From assembly GCF_001014615.2 (NCBI RefSeq), contig NZ_LBCQ02000002.1, positions 434,001 to 498,000 of the forward strand: 64,000 bases of DNA, in the 5' to 3' direction. The position numbers were made by a program, and so were the translations under genes. Origin of the DNA: Aquamicrobium sp. LC103 (GTDB lineage Bacteria; Pseudomonadota; Alphaproteobacteria; Rhizobiales; Rhizobiaceae). Positions 11,041 to 19,508 of the stretch are shown piece after piece. The notes under the pieces are model-generated. The model saw only the letters and a program-made list of their open reading frames with translations, was not told the DNA's origin and did not search any database. Position 1 is the first letter of the stretch, and each line of letters begins with the position of its first letter.

Positions 11041-11739
11041 ATGAGCCTGACCGAGACAATCAAGAACACGTTCGTGCCGATCAATCGCGAGGGCTATCCC
11101 TTCATCGCGGGCTTCGCCGCCGTCACGATCGTCCTCGGCATCTTCTCGACCTCGCTTTTCTGGATCGGGCTCATCCTCACCGGCTGGTGCGCGTATTTCT
11201 TCCGCGATCCCGAACGGGTGACCCCGGTCGACGACCGTCTGGTGGTCAGCCCCGCCGACGGGGTGGTCTCGATGGTCGGCCCCGCCGTGCCGCCGCAGGA
11301 ATTGGGGCTCGGCTCAGCCGAGATGACCCGCGTCTCGGTCTTCATGAACGTCTTCTCCTGCCATGTGAACCGCTCGCCGGTGCGCGGCCGCATTTCGAGG
11401 ATCGAATACCGGCCGGGCAAGTTCCTCAACGCCGACCTCGACAAGGCGAGCTCCGAGAACGAGCGCAACAGCCTGCTCATCGAGAGCCCCAACGGCACTG
11501 TCGCGACCGTGCAGGTGGCGGGCCTCGTCGCGCGCCGCATCGTCTGCTGGTCGGACGCCGGCAACGATCTGGCGATCGGCGAGCGCTTCGGCATCATCCG
11601 CTTCGGCTCCAGGCTCGACGTCTATCTGCCGGAAGGCGCCGCGCCCCGCGTCGCCGTCGGCCAGACGGCAGTGGCCGGCGAGACCGTCATCGCGGAATTC
11701 GGAGGCTCCGCCGCCTCGCCGCTCGTGCGCGTGTCGTAA
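11041..11739 (+). CDS. psd: Phosphatidylserine decarboxylase proenzyme
   Basis: Makes phosphatidylethanolamine from phosphatidylserine at the inner membrane. At 232 residues it is the short (archaeal/alphaproteobacterial, PSD-A) form. Two hydrophobic segments lie at about 20-55. [16 protein letters not shown], with its conserved histidine, is typical. The self-cleavage site that creates the pyruvoyl group is Gly189-Ser190 in [13 protein letters not shown]. Ten bases separate it from pssA, which makes its substrate, so the two form an operon that follows atm1 by 79 bases. Confidence 0.95.
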   Translation: MSLTETIKNTFVPINREGYPFIAGFAAVTIVLGIFSTSLFWIGLILTGWCAYFFRDPERVTPVDDRLVVSPADGVVSMVGPAVPPQELGLGSAEMTRVSVFMNVFSCHVNRSPVRGRISRIEYRPGKFLNADLDKASSENERNSLLIESPNGTVATVQVAGLVARRIVCWSDAGNDLAIGERFGIIRFGSRLDVYLPEGAAPRVAVGQTAVAGETVIAEFGGSAASPLVRVS

Positions 11740-11748
11740 GGCGGCAAC

Positions 11749-12561
11749 GTGGCCCCGTTCCCCCCGTTCGAACCTCACGGCGTCAAGCGGGGCAGGCGTT
11801 TGCGCGGCATCCCGGTCCGCCTCGTCATCCCGAACCTGATCACCGTGCTCGCCATCTGCGCCGGACTTTCGGGCATCCGGCTCGCCTTCGAGCAGCGTTT
11901 CGAGATCGCGGTGGCGATGGTGCTGATCGCGGCACTGCTCGACGCGGTCGACGGCCGCATAGCGCGCCTGCTCAAGGCCTCGTCGAAATTCGGCGCGCAG
12001 ATGGATTCGCTCGCCGACATCGTCAATTTCGGCGTGGCGCCGGCCCTCGTGCTCTACGCCTTCGTGCTCGACGGCGCCGGAGCGATCGGCTGGATCGCCG
12101 CTCTCCTCTTCGCGATCGCCTGCTGTCTGCGGCTGGCGCGTTTCAACGTGATGCTGGAAGACCCGAGCAGGCCGGCCTGGCAGGCCGACTATTTCGTCGG
12201 CGTGCCGGCTCCCGCCGGCGCTTTGCTCGTCATGCTGCCGATCTATATCGGCTTCCTCGGCGTTCCGCTCGGCGTCGGCTTCGCCGTCGCCTCCGCGATC
12301 TTCGCCGTCGGGGTGGGGCTCCTGATGGTCAGCCGCCTGCCGGTCTACTCCGGCAAGTCCGGCATCCGCATCCGCCGCGACATCGTCATGCCGCTGATGC
12401 TCGCCATCGTCCTCTATGTCGCGCTGCTGTTCAGCTACACCTGGCACACGATGGCGGCGAGCGCGATCGCCTATCTGATCTTCCTGCCGTTCAGCGCCCG
12501 CGCCTTCGCGCGGCGGGCGGCGCGCGAGGAAGCCGCCTCCGGCGAGGCCGGGCCGGAGTAG
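11749..12561 (+). CDS. pssA: CDP-diacylglycerol-serine O-phosphatidyltransferase
   Basis: A 270-residue integral membrane CDP-alcohol phosphatidyltransferase that makes phosphatidylserine from CDP-diacylglycerol and serine. The catalytic motif begins at Asp65 (DAVDGRIAR) and ends in FGAQMDSLAD, matching D-x2-D-G-x2-A-R...G-x3-D-x3-D. Several hydrophobic helices follow. The start is GTG at 11749, with AAGG at the end of psd serving as RBS. A shorter start inside the basic N-terminal stretch cannot be excluded. The gene directly follows psd and converges with the Aas-like gene, leaving one base between their stops. Confidence 0.93.
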   Translation: MAPFPPFEPHGVKRGRRLRGIPVRLVIPNLITVLAICAGLSGIRLAFEQRFEIAVAMVLIAALLDAVDGRIARLLKASSKFGAQMDSLADIVNFGVAPALVLYAFVLDGAGAIGWIAALLFAIACCLRLARFNVMLEDPSRPAWQADYFVGVPAPAGALLVMLPIYIGFLGVPLGVGFAVASAIFAVGVGLLMVSRLPVYSGKSGIRIRRDIVMPLMLAIVLYVALLFSYTWHTMAASAIAYLIFLPFSARAFARRAAREEAASGEAGPE

Positions 12562-12562
12562 G

Positions 12563-14782
12563 TCAGGCGGCCGCCTCATCGAGGCCGAGGCTGTCGAGCG
12601 CGATCTGCCTCGCCCTGGCATAGTCGGTCTTGCCGGTGCCGAGCACGGGTATCTCCTCCACCTTCACGATGTCGGACGGCGTGACGACCTCCGCGGCGCC
12701 GGCCTTCCTGACCGCCTGCCGCAGCGCGTTCCTGTCGGCTTCGCCGGCCGTCGTCAGAAGCACGATGCGCTCGCCCTTGCGATCGTCGGGCACGGCGATC
12801 GCCGCATGCTTGGCGTCCGGCCACAGATCATGCGCCAGCATCTCGACGGCGCCCAGCGACACCATCTCGCCGGCGATCTTGGCGAAGCGCTTCACGCGGC
12901 CGCGCACGGTCATGAAGCCCTCGCGGTCGAAGCGGACGATGTCGCCGGTGTCGTGCCAGCCTTCGGTGGCATCCGGCGCGTCGGCCGGGTCCGCGTAGCC
13001 GATCATCACGTTCGGACCGGCGACGAGCAGCCGCCCGCCGTCCTCGATGCCCTCCACCGACTCGATCCGCACGCGCATGGCCGGCAGGAGACGCCCGACC
13101 GTTGCGTCGCGGGAATGCGTCGCCGAATTGAGCGCGATGACGGGAGCGGCCTCGGTCATGCCGAAACCTTCGAGGATCTCGGTGCCAAAACGCTCGCGCC
13201 AGACGCGGCGCGTCTCGCCGCGCACCGGCTCCGCGCCCGCCACCACCAGCCGCAGGCTGGCGAAGTCGTCGTCCTTCGCCACGCGCGCATAGGCGGCAAG
13301 GAAGGTGTCGGTGCCGAGCAGGACCGTCGGGCGGATCCTTGCCGCCGTCTCGCAGATGGCCTTGTAGTGCAGCGGCGAGGGATAGAGGTAGAGCGGCACG
13401 CCCGATACCAGCGGCAGGATCATCCCGCCCGTCAGTCCGAAGGAATGGAAGACCGGCAGGACGTTGAGCAGCTTGTCGGCCGGGGAGAACTCCACGCGCG
13501 CCTCGATCTGCGCCACATTGGCGAGCAGGTTGCCGTGCGACAGCAGCACGCCCTTCGGCGTCGCCTCGGAGCCCGAGGTGAACAGCATGACGGCGGCCTG
13601 GTCCGGATCGCGCCGCCCGACGGCCCGCCTGCGCTGGAGATAGGCGAGGGCCTTTTCCATGCCGCCGATCTCGGCGCGGATGTCCTCCAGCCAGAGGATC
13701 GTCGCGCCGGCCGCCTCCACGGCGGCGATCTCGTCGGAGAGCTGGGCCTTTTCGACGAAGCCGCGCGAGGAGACGATCGTTCCGATCCGGCCGGTGCGTA
13801 TCGCCGCCGCCAGGTTGGCGGGCCCCGCCGTGTAGTTCAGCATCGCGGCGACGCGGCCGGCCGAGCCGAGCGCGAAGAAGGCGATGGCGGTGGGGGCGGC
13901 GTTGGGCAAGAGGAGGCCGATGGCATCGCCGTCGCCGCCGATCCGTGCGAAACGCTTCGCCAGCGCCCGCACGCCGGTCAGCATCGTCCGGTAGCTCATC
14001 GAGGCGCCGAGCGTGTCCTCCAGCACGATGCGCGTCCCGCCATGCAGCCTGCCTGCCGAGCGCAGCGCGTCGAACAGCGTCCGCGACCGCTCCGCCGCCT
14101 CGTAGCGGGTCTGCATGACCCGGTCGAAAAGCGCGTTGGAGGCGGTGATCGGAACCGGCGCCGCCCTCTCCATCAATTCGGTGATGGTCCTCGGCTCGAG
14201 CGCATGGACGGCAAGGCGCGGGAAAAGGTGCCGCGGGGCATCCTCGCGCGCGGCGAGCGAAAGGACGGAGTTGCGGGACCCTGAAACGAAGATCGGCACG
14301 ATCTTAGCGTCCGCCTTGAGCGCGATGCGGGCGACCGCGCGATAGAGCCTGAAGGTGCGCTGGTCCGGCTCGACCTCGGGCGGGAAATAGACCGCGAGCT
14401 TTCCGCCGCCGCGCAGATGGCGGACGAGGCGGCGGCTGACGAAAAGATGGGTCGCGTTGAAGGCGATGGTGCGCGCCAGCTCGCGCCAGGGTTCGAGCCA
14501 GATCGCCTTGGCCGAATATTCGTCGAGAATGTGCAGCGTGTCTTCCGGCAGCAGGCTCAGCATCAGTGCCGGTTCGAGCCGCGACTGGTGCGAGACCGCA
14601 TATATGACCGACTTTTCGTTGCGCTTGTCGCGCAGCGCGGCGGCGTCGACGCGGTAGGCAAGCGAAAGCGGGGCAAGGAAGAATGCCTGCCGCAGCGAAA
14701 TCCCGTGTCTCGATTTCAGCACGGTCGCGCAGGCCAGCCACAGCGCCGCGATACCGGCCACGATCGTCCCGGCTAGGATCAT
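12563..14782 (-). CDS. Aas-like acyltransferase / acyl-ACP synthetase fusion
   Basis: A 739-residue two-domain protein. An N-terminal membrane segment (1-20) precedes a PlsC-like domain (about 40-210), then an AMP-forming acyl-activating domain. The latter has TSGSEATPKG near 400, GFGMTEAAP near 536 and a TGDIVRFD-type motif near 625. The layout matches E. coli Aas (719 aa), which re-acylates lysophosphatidylethanolamine. In the acyltransferase half the HX4D box reads H65-QSRL-E70, and the FPEG block reads FPPEVEP (133-139), so both key motifs are altered. The ATG at 14782 is preceded by GGGAGGAG. It lies next to psd/pssA, which fits phospholipid turnover. Confidence 0.85.
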   Translation of the reverse strand: MILAGTIVAGIAALWLACATVLKSRHGISLRQAFFLAPLSLAYRVDAAALRDKRNEKSVIYAVSHQSRLEPALMLSLLPEDTLHILDEYSAKAIWLEPWRELARTIAFNATHLFVSRRLVRHLRGGGKLAVYFPPEVEPDQRTFRLYRAVARIALKADAKIVPIFVSGSRNSVLSLAAREDAPRHLFPRLAVHALEPRTITELMERAAPVPITASNALFDRVMQTRYEAAERSRTLFDALRSAGRLHGGTRIVLEDTLGASMSYRTMLTGVRALAKRFARIGGDGDAIGLLLPNAAPTAIAFFALGSAGRVAAMLNYTAGPANLAAAIRTGRIGTIVSSRGFVEKAQLSDEIAAVEAAGATILWLEDIRAEIGGMEKALAYLQRRRAVGRRDPDQAAVMLFTSGSEATPKGVLLSHGNLLANVAQIEARVEFSPADKLLNVLPVFHSFGLTGGMILPLVSGVPLYLYPSPLHYKAICETAARIRPTVLLGTDTFLAAYARVAKDDDFASLRLVVAGAEPVRGETRRVWRERFGTEILEGFGMTEAAPVIALNSATHSRDATVGRLLPAMRVRIESVEGIEDGGRLLVAGPNVMIGYADPADAPDATEGWHDTGDIVRFDREGFMTVRGRVKRFAKIAGEMVSLGAVEMLAHDLWPDAKHAAIAVPDDRKGERIVLLTTAGEADRNALRQAVRKAGAAEVVTPSDIVKVEEIPVLGTGKTDYARARQIALDSLGLDEAAA

Positions 14783-14893
14783 GCTGCTCCTCCCAGCTAT
14801 TTCGTCCGCCGCGGTCCAAGCCACCGACAAGCTCTAAAGGGTAGCGGATGCGCGCTCTACGTCAATGTGCGGATGAAAGCTTTCGTGAGAACC

Positions 14894-15778
14894 TCAGGCC
14901 GCCCGTCTTCGCCGCTCGCCGAGGATGATGATCAACCCCGCCGCCATGATGAGGGCCGCGCCGTAGAAAACCTCGGTTCGCGGAAGATCGCTCCAGATCA
15001 GGTAGCCGAGAACGAAGGACCATATCAGCGACGTGTATTCGAAGGGCGCGATGATGGAGATCGGCGCGCGCTTCATGCCGTCGAAGAGCGCGAACTGGGC
15101 GACGCCGCCGAGCATGCCGGCGCCCAGCAGCAGCGCGAGTTCGCCAAGGTCGGGCGTATGCCAGGTGAGGGCGGTTCCGATGCCGGCGACCACGACGAAA
15201 AAGAGATTGTTCAGCACGAGCTGGACGAGGGTGCGCTCGCGCGTGGCGATGCGGCGCAGGAGCACGATCGACAGCGCCCAAAAGGCCGCGGCCGCGAGCA
15301 CCAGCAGGACCGGTCCGGAAAAGCCGAGATCAAGCGGGTTGCAGGCGATGAAGACGCCCACGAAGCCGGTCAGCACAGCCACCCAGCGCGTCGCCGGAAC
15401 CTGCTCGCCGAGAATGAGGATCGAAAGCACCGTGACGATGACGGGTGCCGCGAAATAGATCGTCGTCAGCTCGGCCAGCTGGAGGTCGCGGGCGGCGGTA
15501 TAGAAGCAAAGCCACGCCGCGAGGATCAGGAACGAGCGCAGCAGCATGGATTTGACGATGGGCGAGGCGACTGATTCGCGGAAGAGCTTGCGTCCGCCGA
15601 TCAGGCCGCAGCCGACGAGGATCGTCGTCGAGCGGAAGAACATCACCTGCCACACCGAGACGGAGACCACGAGCAGCTTGACCACGGCGTCGTGCACGGA
15701 GAAGAGGAAATAGGCGAAGCTGGTCAGGAGAATCCCCGCCATGATCTTCTCGCCGGTATCGATCGTGGTGTCTGCCAT
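14894..15778 (-). CDS. DMT-superfamily (EamA) transporter
   Basis: A 294-residue inner-membrane protein with about ten hydrophobic helices in two EamA repeats. The second repeat contains LFDGMKRAPISIIAPFEY, typical of the S-adenosylmethionine/riboflavin-like EamA group. The substrate cannot be told from sequence. The ATG at 15778 follows AGGA with 9-base spacing. A longer start at 15838 would add a non-conserved stretch. It is divergent from osmC across about 190 bases and 111 bases from the Aas-like gene on the same strand. Confidence 0.8.
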   Translation of the reverse strand: MADTTIDTGEKIMAGILLTSFAYFLFSVHDAVVKLLVVSVSVWQVMFFRSTTILVGCGLIGGRKLFRESVASPIVKSMLLRSFLILAAWLCFYTAARDLQLAELTTIYFAAPVIVTVLSILILGEQVPATRWVAVLTGFVGVFIACNPLDLGFSGPVLLVLAAAAFWALSIVLLRRIATRERTLVQLVLNNLFFVVVAGIGTALTWHTPDLGELALLLGAGMLGGVAQFALFDGMKRAPISIIAPFEYTSLIWSFVLGYLIWSDLPRTEVFYGAALIMAAGLIIILGERRRRAA

Positions 15779-15970
15779 TGCGGACGATCCTGGGAGCGCC
15801 GTGGCCGGCGGGCTTGTCTGCGGGAATTCGGCGCACATTACGCCCGCCGCCGAGGCGCAGCGCTACGCCACGCAAATCCATCGATTCAGCCAGCCGTGGC
15901 CGGCAAAAAGCTTCGGCCCGGCGACGGCGCATGTGTTAACAAGGTTAAGTCGTCAACGAGGAGGAAGCCG

Positions 15971-16474
15971 ATGGACGCCGACGGACTGAAGGCCATGCAG
16001 GGCCCGATCAAGGACAGGTATCGCGAGGATGCGGGAAGCGCGCTCGTCACCCTGCGCGCCAGGGGATCGCTCGACGAACAGGCGATCGCCTGCAAGGTGG
16101 AGACGGGCAAGGCGATCGCGGTGGCCGGTCTTCATCCGGCGACCGGAGGCTCGGGCCTGGAACTCTGCTCGGGCGACATGCTCCTCGAAGCCCTGGTCGC
16201 CTGCGCCGGCGTCACCTTGAAGGCGGTCGCGACGGCGCTCGACTTCAAGCTCGGCAATGCCAGCGTCGAGGCGGAAGGCGACCTCGATTTTCGCGGCACG
16301 CTCGGCGTGGCGAAGGACGCGCCGGTCGGCTTCCGGGCGATACGTCTGTCGTTCGATCTCGACACTGACGAATCGCAGGAACGCATCGACACGCTCCTCA
16401 AGCTGACGGAGCGCTATTGCGTGGTCTTTCAGACGATCAACACCAAGCCTGAGCTGACCGTTTCGGTGAATTGA
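15971..16474 (+). CDS. OsmC/Ohr-family peroxiredoxin-like protein
   Basis: A 167-residue protein of the OsmC family, thiol peroxidases acting on organic hydroperoxides. Two separated cysteines sit in the family contexts LVACAGVTLK and ERYCVVFQT, as expected for the reactive pair. An extra Cys precedes the first (ELCSGDMLL). It is closer to YhfA-like OsmC proteins than to Ohr. The ATG at 15971 follows a strong GAGGAGGAAG. It is convergent with the NCS1 permease gene, with a GC-rich hairpin between the two stops. Confidence 0.82.
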   Translation: MDADGLKAMQGPIKDRYREDAGSALVTLRARGSLDEQAIACKVETGKAIAVAGLHPATGGSGLELCSGDMLLEALVACAGVTLKAVATALDFKLGNASVEAEGDLDFRGTLGVAKDAPVGFRAIRLSFDLDTDESQERIDTLLKLTERYCVVFQTINTKPELTVSVN

Positions 16475-16481
16475 CGGGAGA

Positions 16482-16510
16482 GGGGCCGGAGGGAACTCCC
16501 CGCCGGCCCG
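16482..16510. terminator. GC-rich hairpin between convergent osmC and NCS1 genes
   Basis: GGGCCGG (16483-16489) pairs with CCGGCCC (16503-16509), and within it GGGA pairs with TCCC around an AC loop. It lies exactly in the 43-base gap between two convergent stops, so it can serve both directions. The lack of a T-run lowers confidence. Confidence 0.45.
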
Positions 16511-16517
16511 ACCTGAT

Positions 16518-17969
16518 TTACTGCGCGGGCGCCAGGACGGTGTGTCCGCGCATCAGGACGTAGTGCAGGCCGCCGCCGAGCGCCGCGCCGATGAGCCAGG
16601 CGAAGCCGGAGAGATCGGCGAGGGCGGGCACCCATACCGAGGCGACCGAGAAGACGGCCGCGATGAAGAAGGCGACCAGCGCCCTCATGTTCCAGCCATT
16701 GTCGTAATAATAGGCCGAGCCGGGTTCAGCCGAGAAAAGCTGCTGCACGTCGAGCTGCCGGCGCCGGACGAGATAATAGTCGACGACCAATATGCCGTAG
16801 AGCGGCGCGAGCACGGCGCCGAGCGTGTCGACGAAGCCGGTGATGCCGATATTGCTGATGAACGACACCCACAGCGCGCCGATGAAGAAGGCGATGACCG
16901 CCGCGATGATGCCGCCGGTGCGCGAGGAGATGCGCGACGGCGACAGGTTGGCGAGGTCGTAGGCCGGCGGGATGAAGTTGGCGACCAGGTTGATGCCGAC
17001 GGTCGCGGCGAAGAAGGTGATGGCGGCGACCACCGTGAGCAGCAGATTGTCGACGCGTTCGACGATCTCGGCCGGGTTGGTCAGCGCCTCGCCGAACACC
17101 GCCACCGTGCCCGCCGTGACGAACAGCGCGATGAAGGAAAAGAGCGCGAGATTGCCCGGAAGGCCGAGCAGGTTGCCCTTGCGCATTTCGGATTCGGTCT
17201 TCACGAAGCGCGAGAAGTCGCCGAAATTGATGATGACGGCGGCGAAATAGGCGACCATCGTGCCGACGATGGCGACGAAGGCGCTGATCGAGCTGCCCTC
17301 ATAGGTGCCGGTTCCCTGGAAGATGTCGCCGACCGCCGAAAGCAGTCCGCCGCCGGCCTGGTACCAGATGGCGATCATCAGGGCGATCATGACGACGTAG
17401 ACCAGCGGGCCCGCCCAGTTGAGGAAGCGGGCGATCGAATCGATGCCGCGCAGGAAGAGGGCGAGCTGGAACGCGCAGACGATGACGTAGGAAATCCAGC
17501 CGACGGCCGTCATGCCGAGGAACTGCGCGCCGCCGGAAATGCCGAAGACGGAGTTGATCAGGAGAGCGACCGCCGTGGAGGCGAAATAGGTCTGCACGCC
17601 ATACCAGAAGATGGCTACGATGCCGCGCACCAGCGCGGGAAAGTTGGCACCGCGCACGCCCATCGAGGCACGCGCCATGACCGGATAGGGAATCCCGTAT
17701 TTCACGCTCGGCCGCCCGGAGAGATTGACCAGGAACATGACGATGAAGCCGGCGACGACGATCGCCGCGAACACCGCCCATCCGTTCAGCCCGTAGGTGA
17801 GGAAGAGCGAGGCGGCGAGCGTGTAGCCGAACAGGCTCTGCACGTCGTTCGCCCAGACGTTGAATATCTCGAACCAGCCCCACTTCCGCTTCTTCGGGTG
17901 AAGCGGCGCGAGATCCTCGTTGTAGAGTGACGGGTCGATCCGTCGGATCGTGAGCTCGTGTTCCTGCAT
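16518..17969 (-). CDS. NCS1-family nucleobase/hydantoin:cation symporter
   Basis: A 483-residue, roughly twelve-helix permease of the nucleobase:cation symporter-1 family. Supporting stretches are WGWFEIFNVWANDVQ at the first helix, KYGIPYPVMARASMGVRGANFPA, and a Gly/Asn-rich unwound helix. Members import purines, cytosine, allantoin, hydantoins or thiamine precursors. No catabolic neighbour gives a clue here. AGAGGGGA precedes the ATG with 8-base spacing. Its 225-base upstream region, up to the small secreted-protein gene, shows hairpins only near 18166 and no riboswitch I can recognise. Confidence 0.88.
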   Translation of the reverse strand: MQEHELTIRRIDPSLYNEDLAPLHPKKRKWGWFEIFNVWANDVQSLFGYTLAASLFLTYGLNGWAVFAAIVVAGFIVMFLVNLSGRPSVKYGIPYPVMARASMGVRGANFPALVRGIVAIFWYGVQTYFASTAVALLINSVFGISGGAQFLGMTAVGWISYVIVCAFQLALFLRGIDSIARFLNWAGPLVYVVMIALMIAIWYQAGGGLLSAVGDIFQGTGTYEGSSISAFVAIVGTMVAYFAAVIINFGDFSRFVKTESEMRKGNLLGLPGNLALFSFIALFVTAGTVAVFGEALTNPAEIVERVDNLLLTVVAAITFFAATVGINLVANFIPPAYDLANLSPSRISSRTGGIIAAVIAFFIGALWVSFISNIGITGFVDTLGAVLAPLYGILVVDYYLVRRRQLDVQQLFSAEPGSAYYYDNGWNMRALVAFFIAAVFSVASVWVPALADLSGFAWLIGAALGGGLHYVLMRGHTVLAPAQ

Positions 17970-18165
17970 GTCGCAAATCCCCTCTCTGCGATATTCGATG
18001 CGGGTTTTTCTCGCGCGGAAACGACGTTGATCGGCGTCGCCGGATTACGCAGCGTCAGGCAGCATCGCGCTATCGCCCATCGCAGTCGAGGTCTCGATTG
18101 CAACGAATATCAGGAAAGAGATTTTTGGATTTGCGGGCTTGTCTGTTTGCCGGACAAGGAGTCGG

Positions 18166-18188
18166 GAAGCGCCGGGACCCGGCGCTTC
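18166..18188 (-). terminator. Perfect hairpin downstream of the small secreted-protein gene
   Basis: GAAGCGCCGG (18166-18175) and CCGGCGCTTC (18179-18188) form a 10-bp stem with a 3-base loop, starting 7 bases past the stop of the minus-strand gene. A second stem (CTTGTC/GACAAG) follows near 18140-18160. A terminator is likely, although there is no uninterrupted T-run. Confidence 0.5.
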
Positions 18189-18194
18189 GCCGGC

Positions 18195-18566
18195 TTACCG
18201 GCTCGGGCGCCAGCCGGCGGCCCAGGGCGGCGGGTTGCCGCCATAGGTCTCGTCATAGACCTTCGGCGTCGAATTGGCGACGCCGCTGCTGAAGGTGAAA
18301 TTGCCGATGGTGCACTCCTGCACCGTGCTCGACCGCATGCCGTGGCGCGTCTCGAAGGCGGGACCCTGCTTTTCGACGCAGCTGCTCGTTCCGGTGATGA
18401 TGCCGTTGGACGAGAAGTCGAGATTGACGCCCGGCAATTGGTCCATGGTCGCCGGGTCGCCCGAGAAGGACTGCGAGCTGAAGACGTCGGCATGGGCGGG
18501 CGTCGCGGCAAACAGGAGCGCGCCGCAAAGCAGCCCGGCAAATGGCGAAACGGAAAATCCGGTCAT
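18195..18566 (-). CDS. Small secreted protein of unknown function
   Basis: A 123-residue protein not recognised. The first 26 residues form a clear Sec signal peptide ending TPAHA. The mature part of about 100 residues has two cysteines (in SSCVEKQG and QECTIGN), which could form a disulfide, and a Pro/Trp-rich tail (GGNPPPWAAGW). ATG 18566 is chosen over 18587 because GGAAGGG lies 8 bases before it and the signal peptide begins at once. It is monocistronic, with a hairpin right after the stop. Periplasmic or exported location is inferred. Confidence 0.6.
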   Translation of the reverse strand: MTGFSVSPFAGLLCGALLFAATPAHADVFSSQSFSGDPATMDQLPGVNLDFSSNGIITGTSSCVEKQGPAFETRHGMRSSTVQECTIGNFTFSSGVANSTPKVYDETYGGNPPPWAAGWRPSR

Positions 18567-18676
18567 CTCATCGACCCTTCCAAACATCTGATGCCCCGCA
18601 ATCTGACACTAGGCTACCACATGCGCCGGAATTTGGTCCAGTGTTTGACCGGGGCAGCGCTTTTCACGCCCCTTCA

Positions 18677-19438
18677 CTATTCCGGCATGCGGTAGGAGAT
18701 GAACCTGCCTTGCGGGACGTCGTAGATGAGCCCGGTCTCCCCGAGCGAGGGACTTGCCAGCGCGACGATCTTCGCCGCCACCTCGGAGGGATGCGGCAAT
18801 GTCTGCGGATCCTCGCCGGGCATCGCCTGGGCGCGCATGGCGGTGCGCGTCGCGCCGGGATTGACCGAGTTCACCCGCAAGGCGAGGTTCTTCGTCTCGT
18901 CGGCCCAAGAGCGGGCCATGGCCTCGACCGCCGCCTTGGAGGCGGCATAGGGAGCCCAATAGGCCTTCGCCGAATGGGCCGCCCCCGACGACATGACGAT
19001 CGCGCGGCCGGCGTCCGACAGGCGCAGCAGCGGGTCGACGGAGCGGATCAGCCGCCAGGTGCCGGTCACGTTGATCGACATCACCTTGTCGAACACCTTG
19101 GCCTCGACATGGCCGATCGGCGCGATGACGCCGAGCACGCCGGCATTGGCGACGAGCACGTCGAGCTTGCCCCAGCGCTCGTGGATGGCGCCGCCGAGAC
19201 GGTCGATGCCGGCCATGTCGGTAAGGTCGAGCGGCACCAGCGTGGCCTCGCCCTTGCCGCTGCGCGCCTTTTCGGCCTTGATCTCGTCGTCGAGCTCCTC
19301 AAGCCCGCCCACCGTGCGGGCAACCGCGATCACATGCGCGCCCGCCGCGGCGAGATCCCTGGCGATGAAATAGCCGATGCCGCGCGATGCGCCGGTGACG
19401 AGGGCCACGCGGCCGGTGAGGTCGAGGGGAGGGGTCAT
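18677..19438 (-). CDS. SDR-family NAD(P)-dependent oxidoreductase
   Basis: A 253-residue classical short-chain dehydrogenase. It has the cofactor motif TGASRGIG (15-22), the NAG motif at 98-100 and the catalytic Ser151, Tyr164 and Lys168 (YAASK). It resembles the YciK-like group (PLLRLSDAGRAIVMSSG). The substrate is unknown. It lies 70 bases downstream of purF on the same strand and may be the last gene of the radA-cvpA-purF transcript. The same order is common in Rhizobiales. Confidence 0.88.
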   Translation of the reverse strand: MTPPLDLTGRVALVTGASRGIGYFIARDLAAAGAHVIAVARTVGGLEELDDEIKAEKARSGKGEATLVPLDLTDMAGIDRLGGAIHERWGKLDVLVANAGVLGVIAPIGHVEAKVFDKVMSINVTGTWRLIRSVDPLLRLSDAGRAIVMSSGAAHSAKAYWAPYAASKAAVEAMARSWADETKNLALRVNSVNPGATRTAMRAQAMPGEDPQTLPHPSEVAAKIVALASPSLGETGLIYDVPQGRFISYRMPE

Positions 19439-19508
19439 GCCGGTTTCCTATGTAGGTGCCCTATGTTGCCCCTAAATAGGGCGGCAAGGTCTGCGATATA
19501 GCTGCTGC

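Noticed and set aside
8925-11084. Antisense frame of about 720 codons over atm1
   Set aside because: Shadow of the ABC exporter; no recognisable motif and improbable His/Asp/Arg-rich composition.
17970-18165. Possible riboswitch upstream of the NCS1 permease
   Set aside because: No conserved core of a purine, thiamine or guanidine riboswitch could be recognised by eye, and the clear hairpins belong to the neighbouring gene end.
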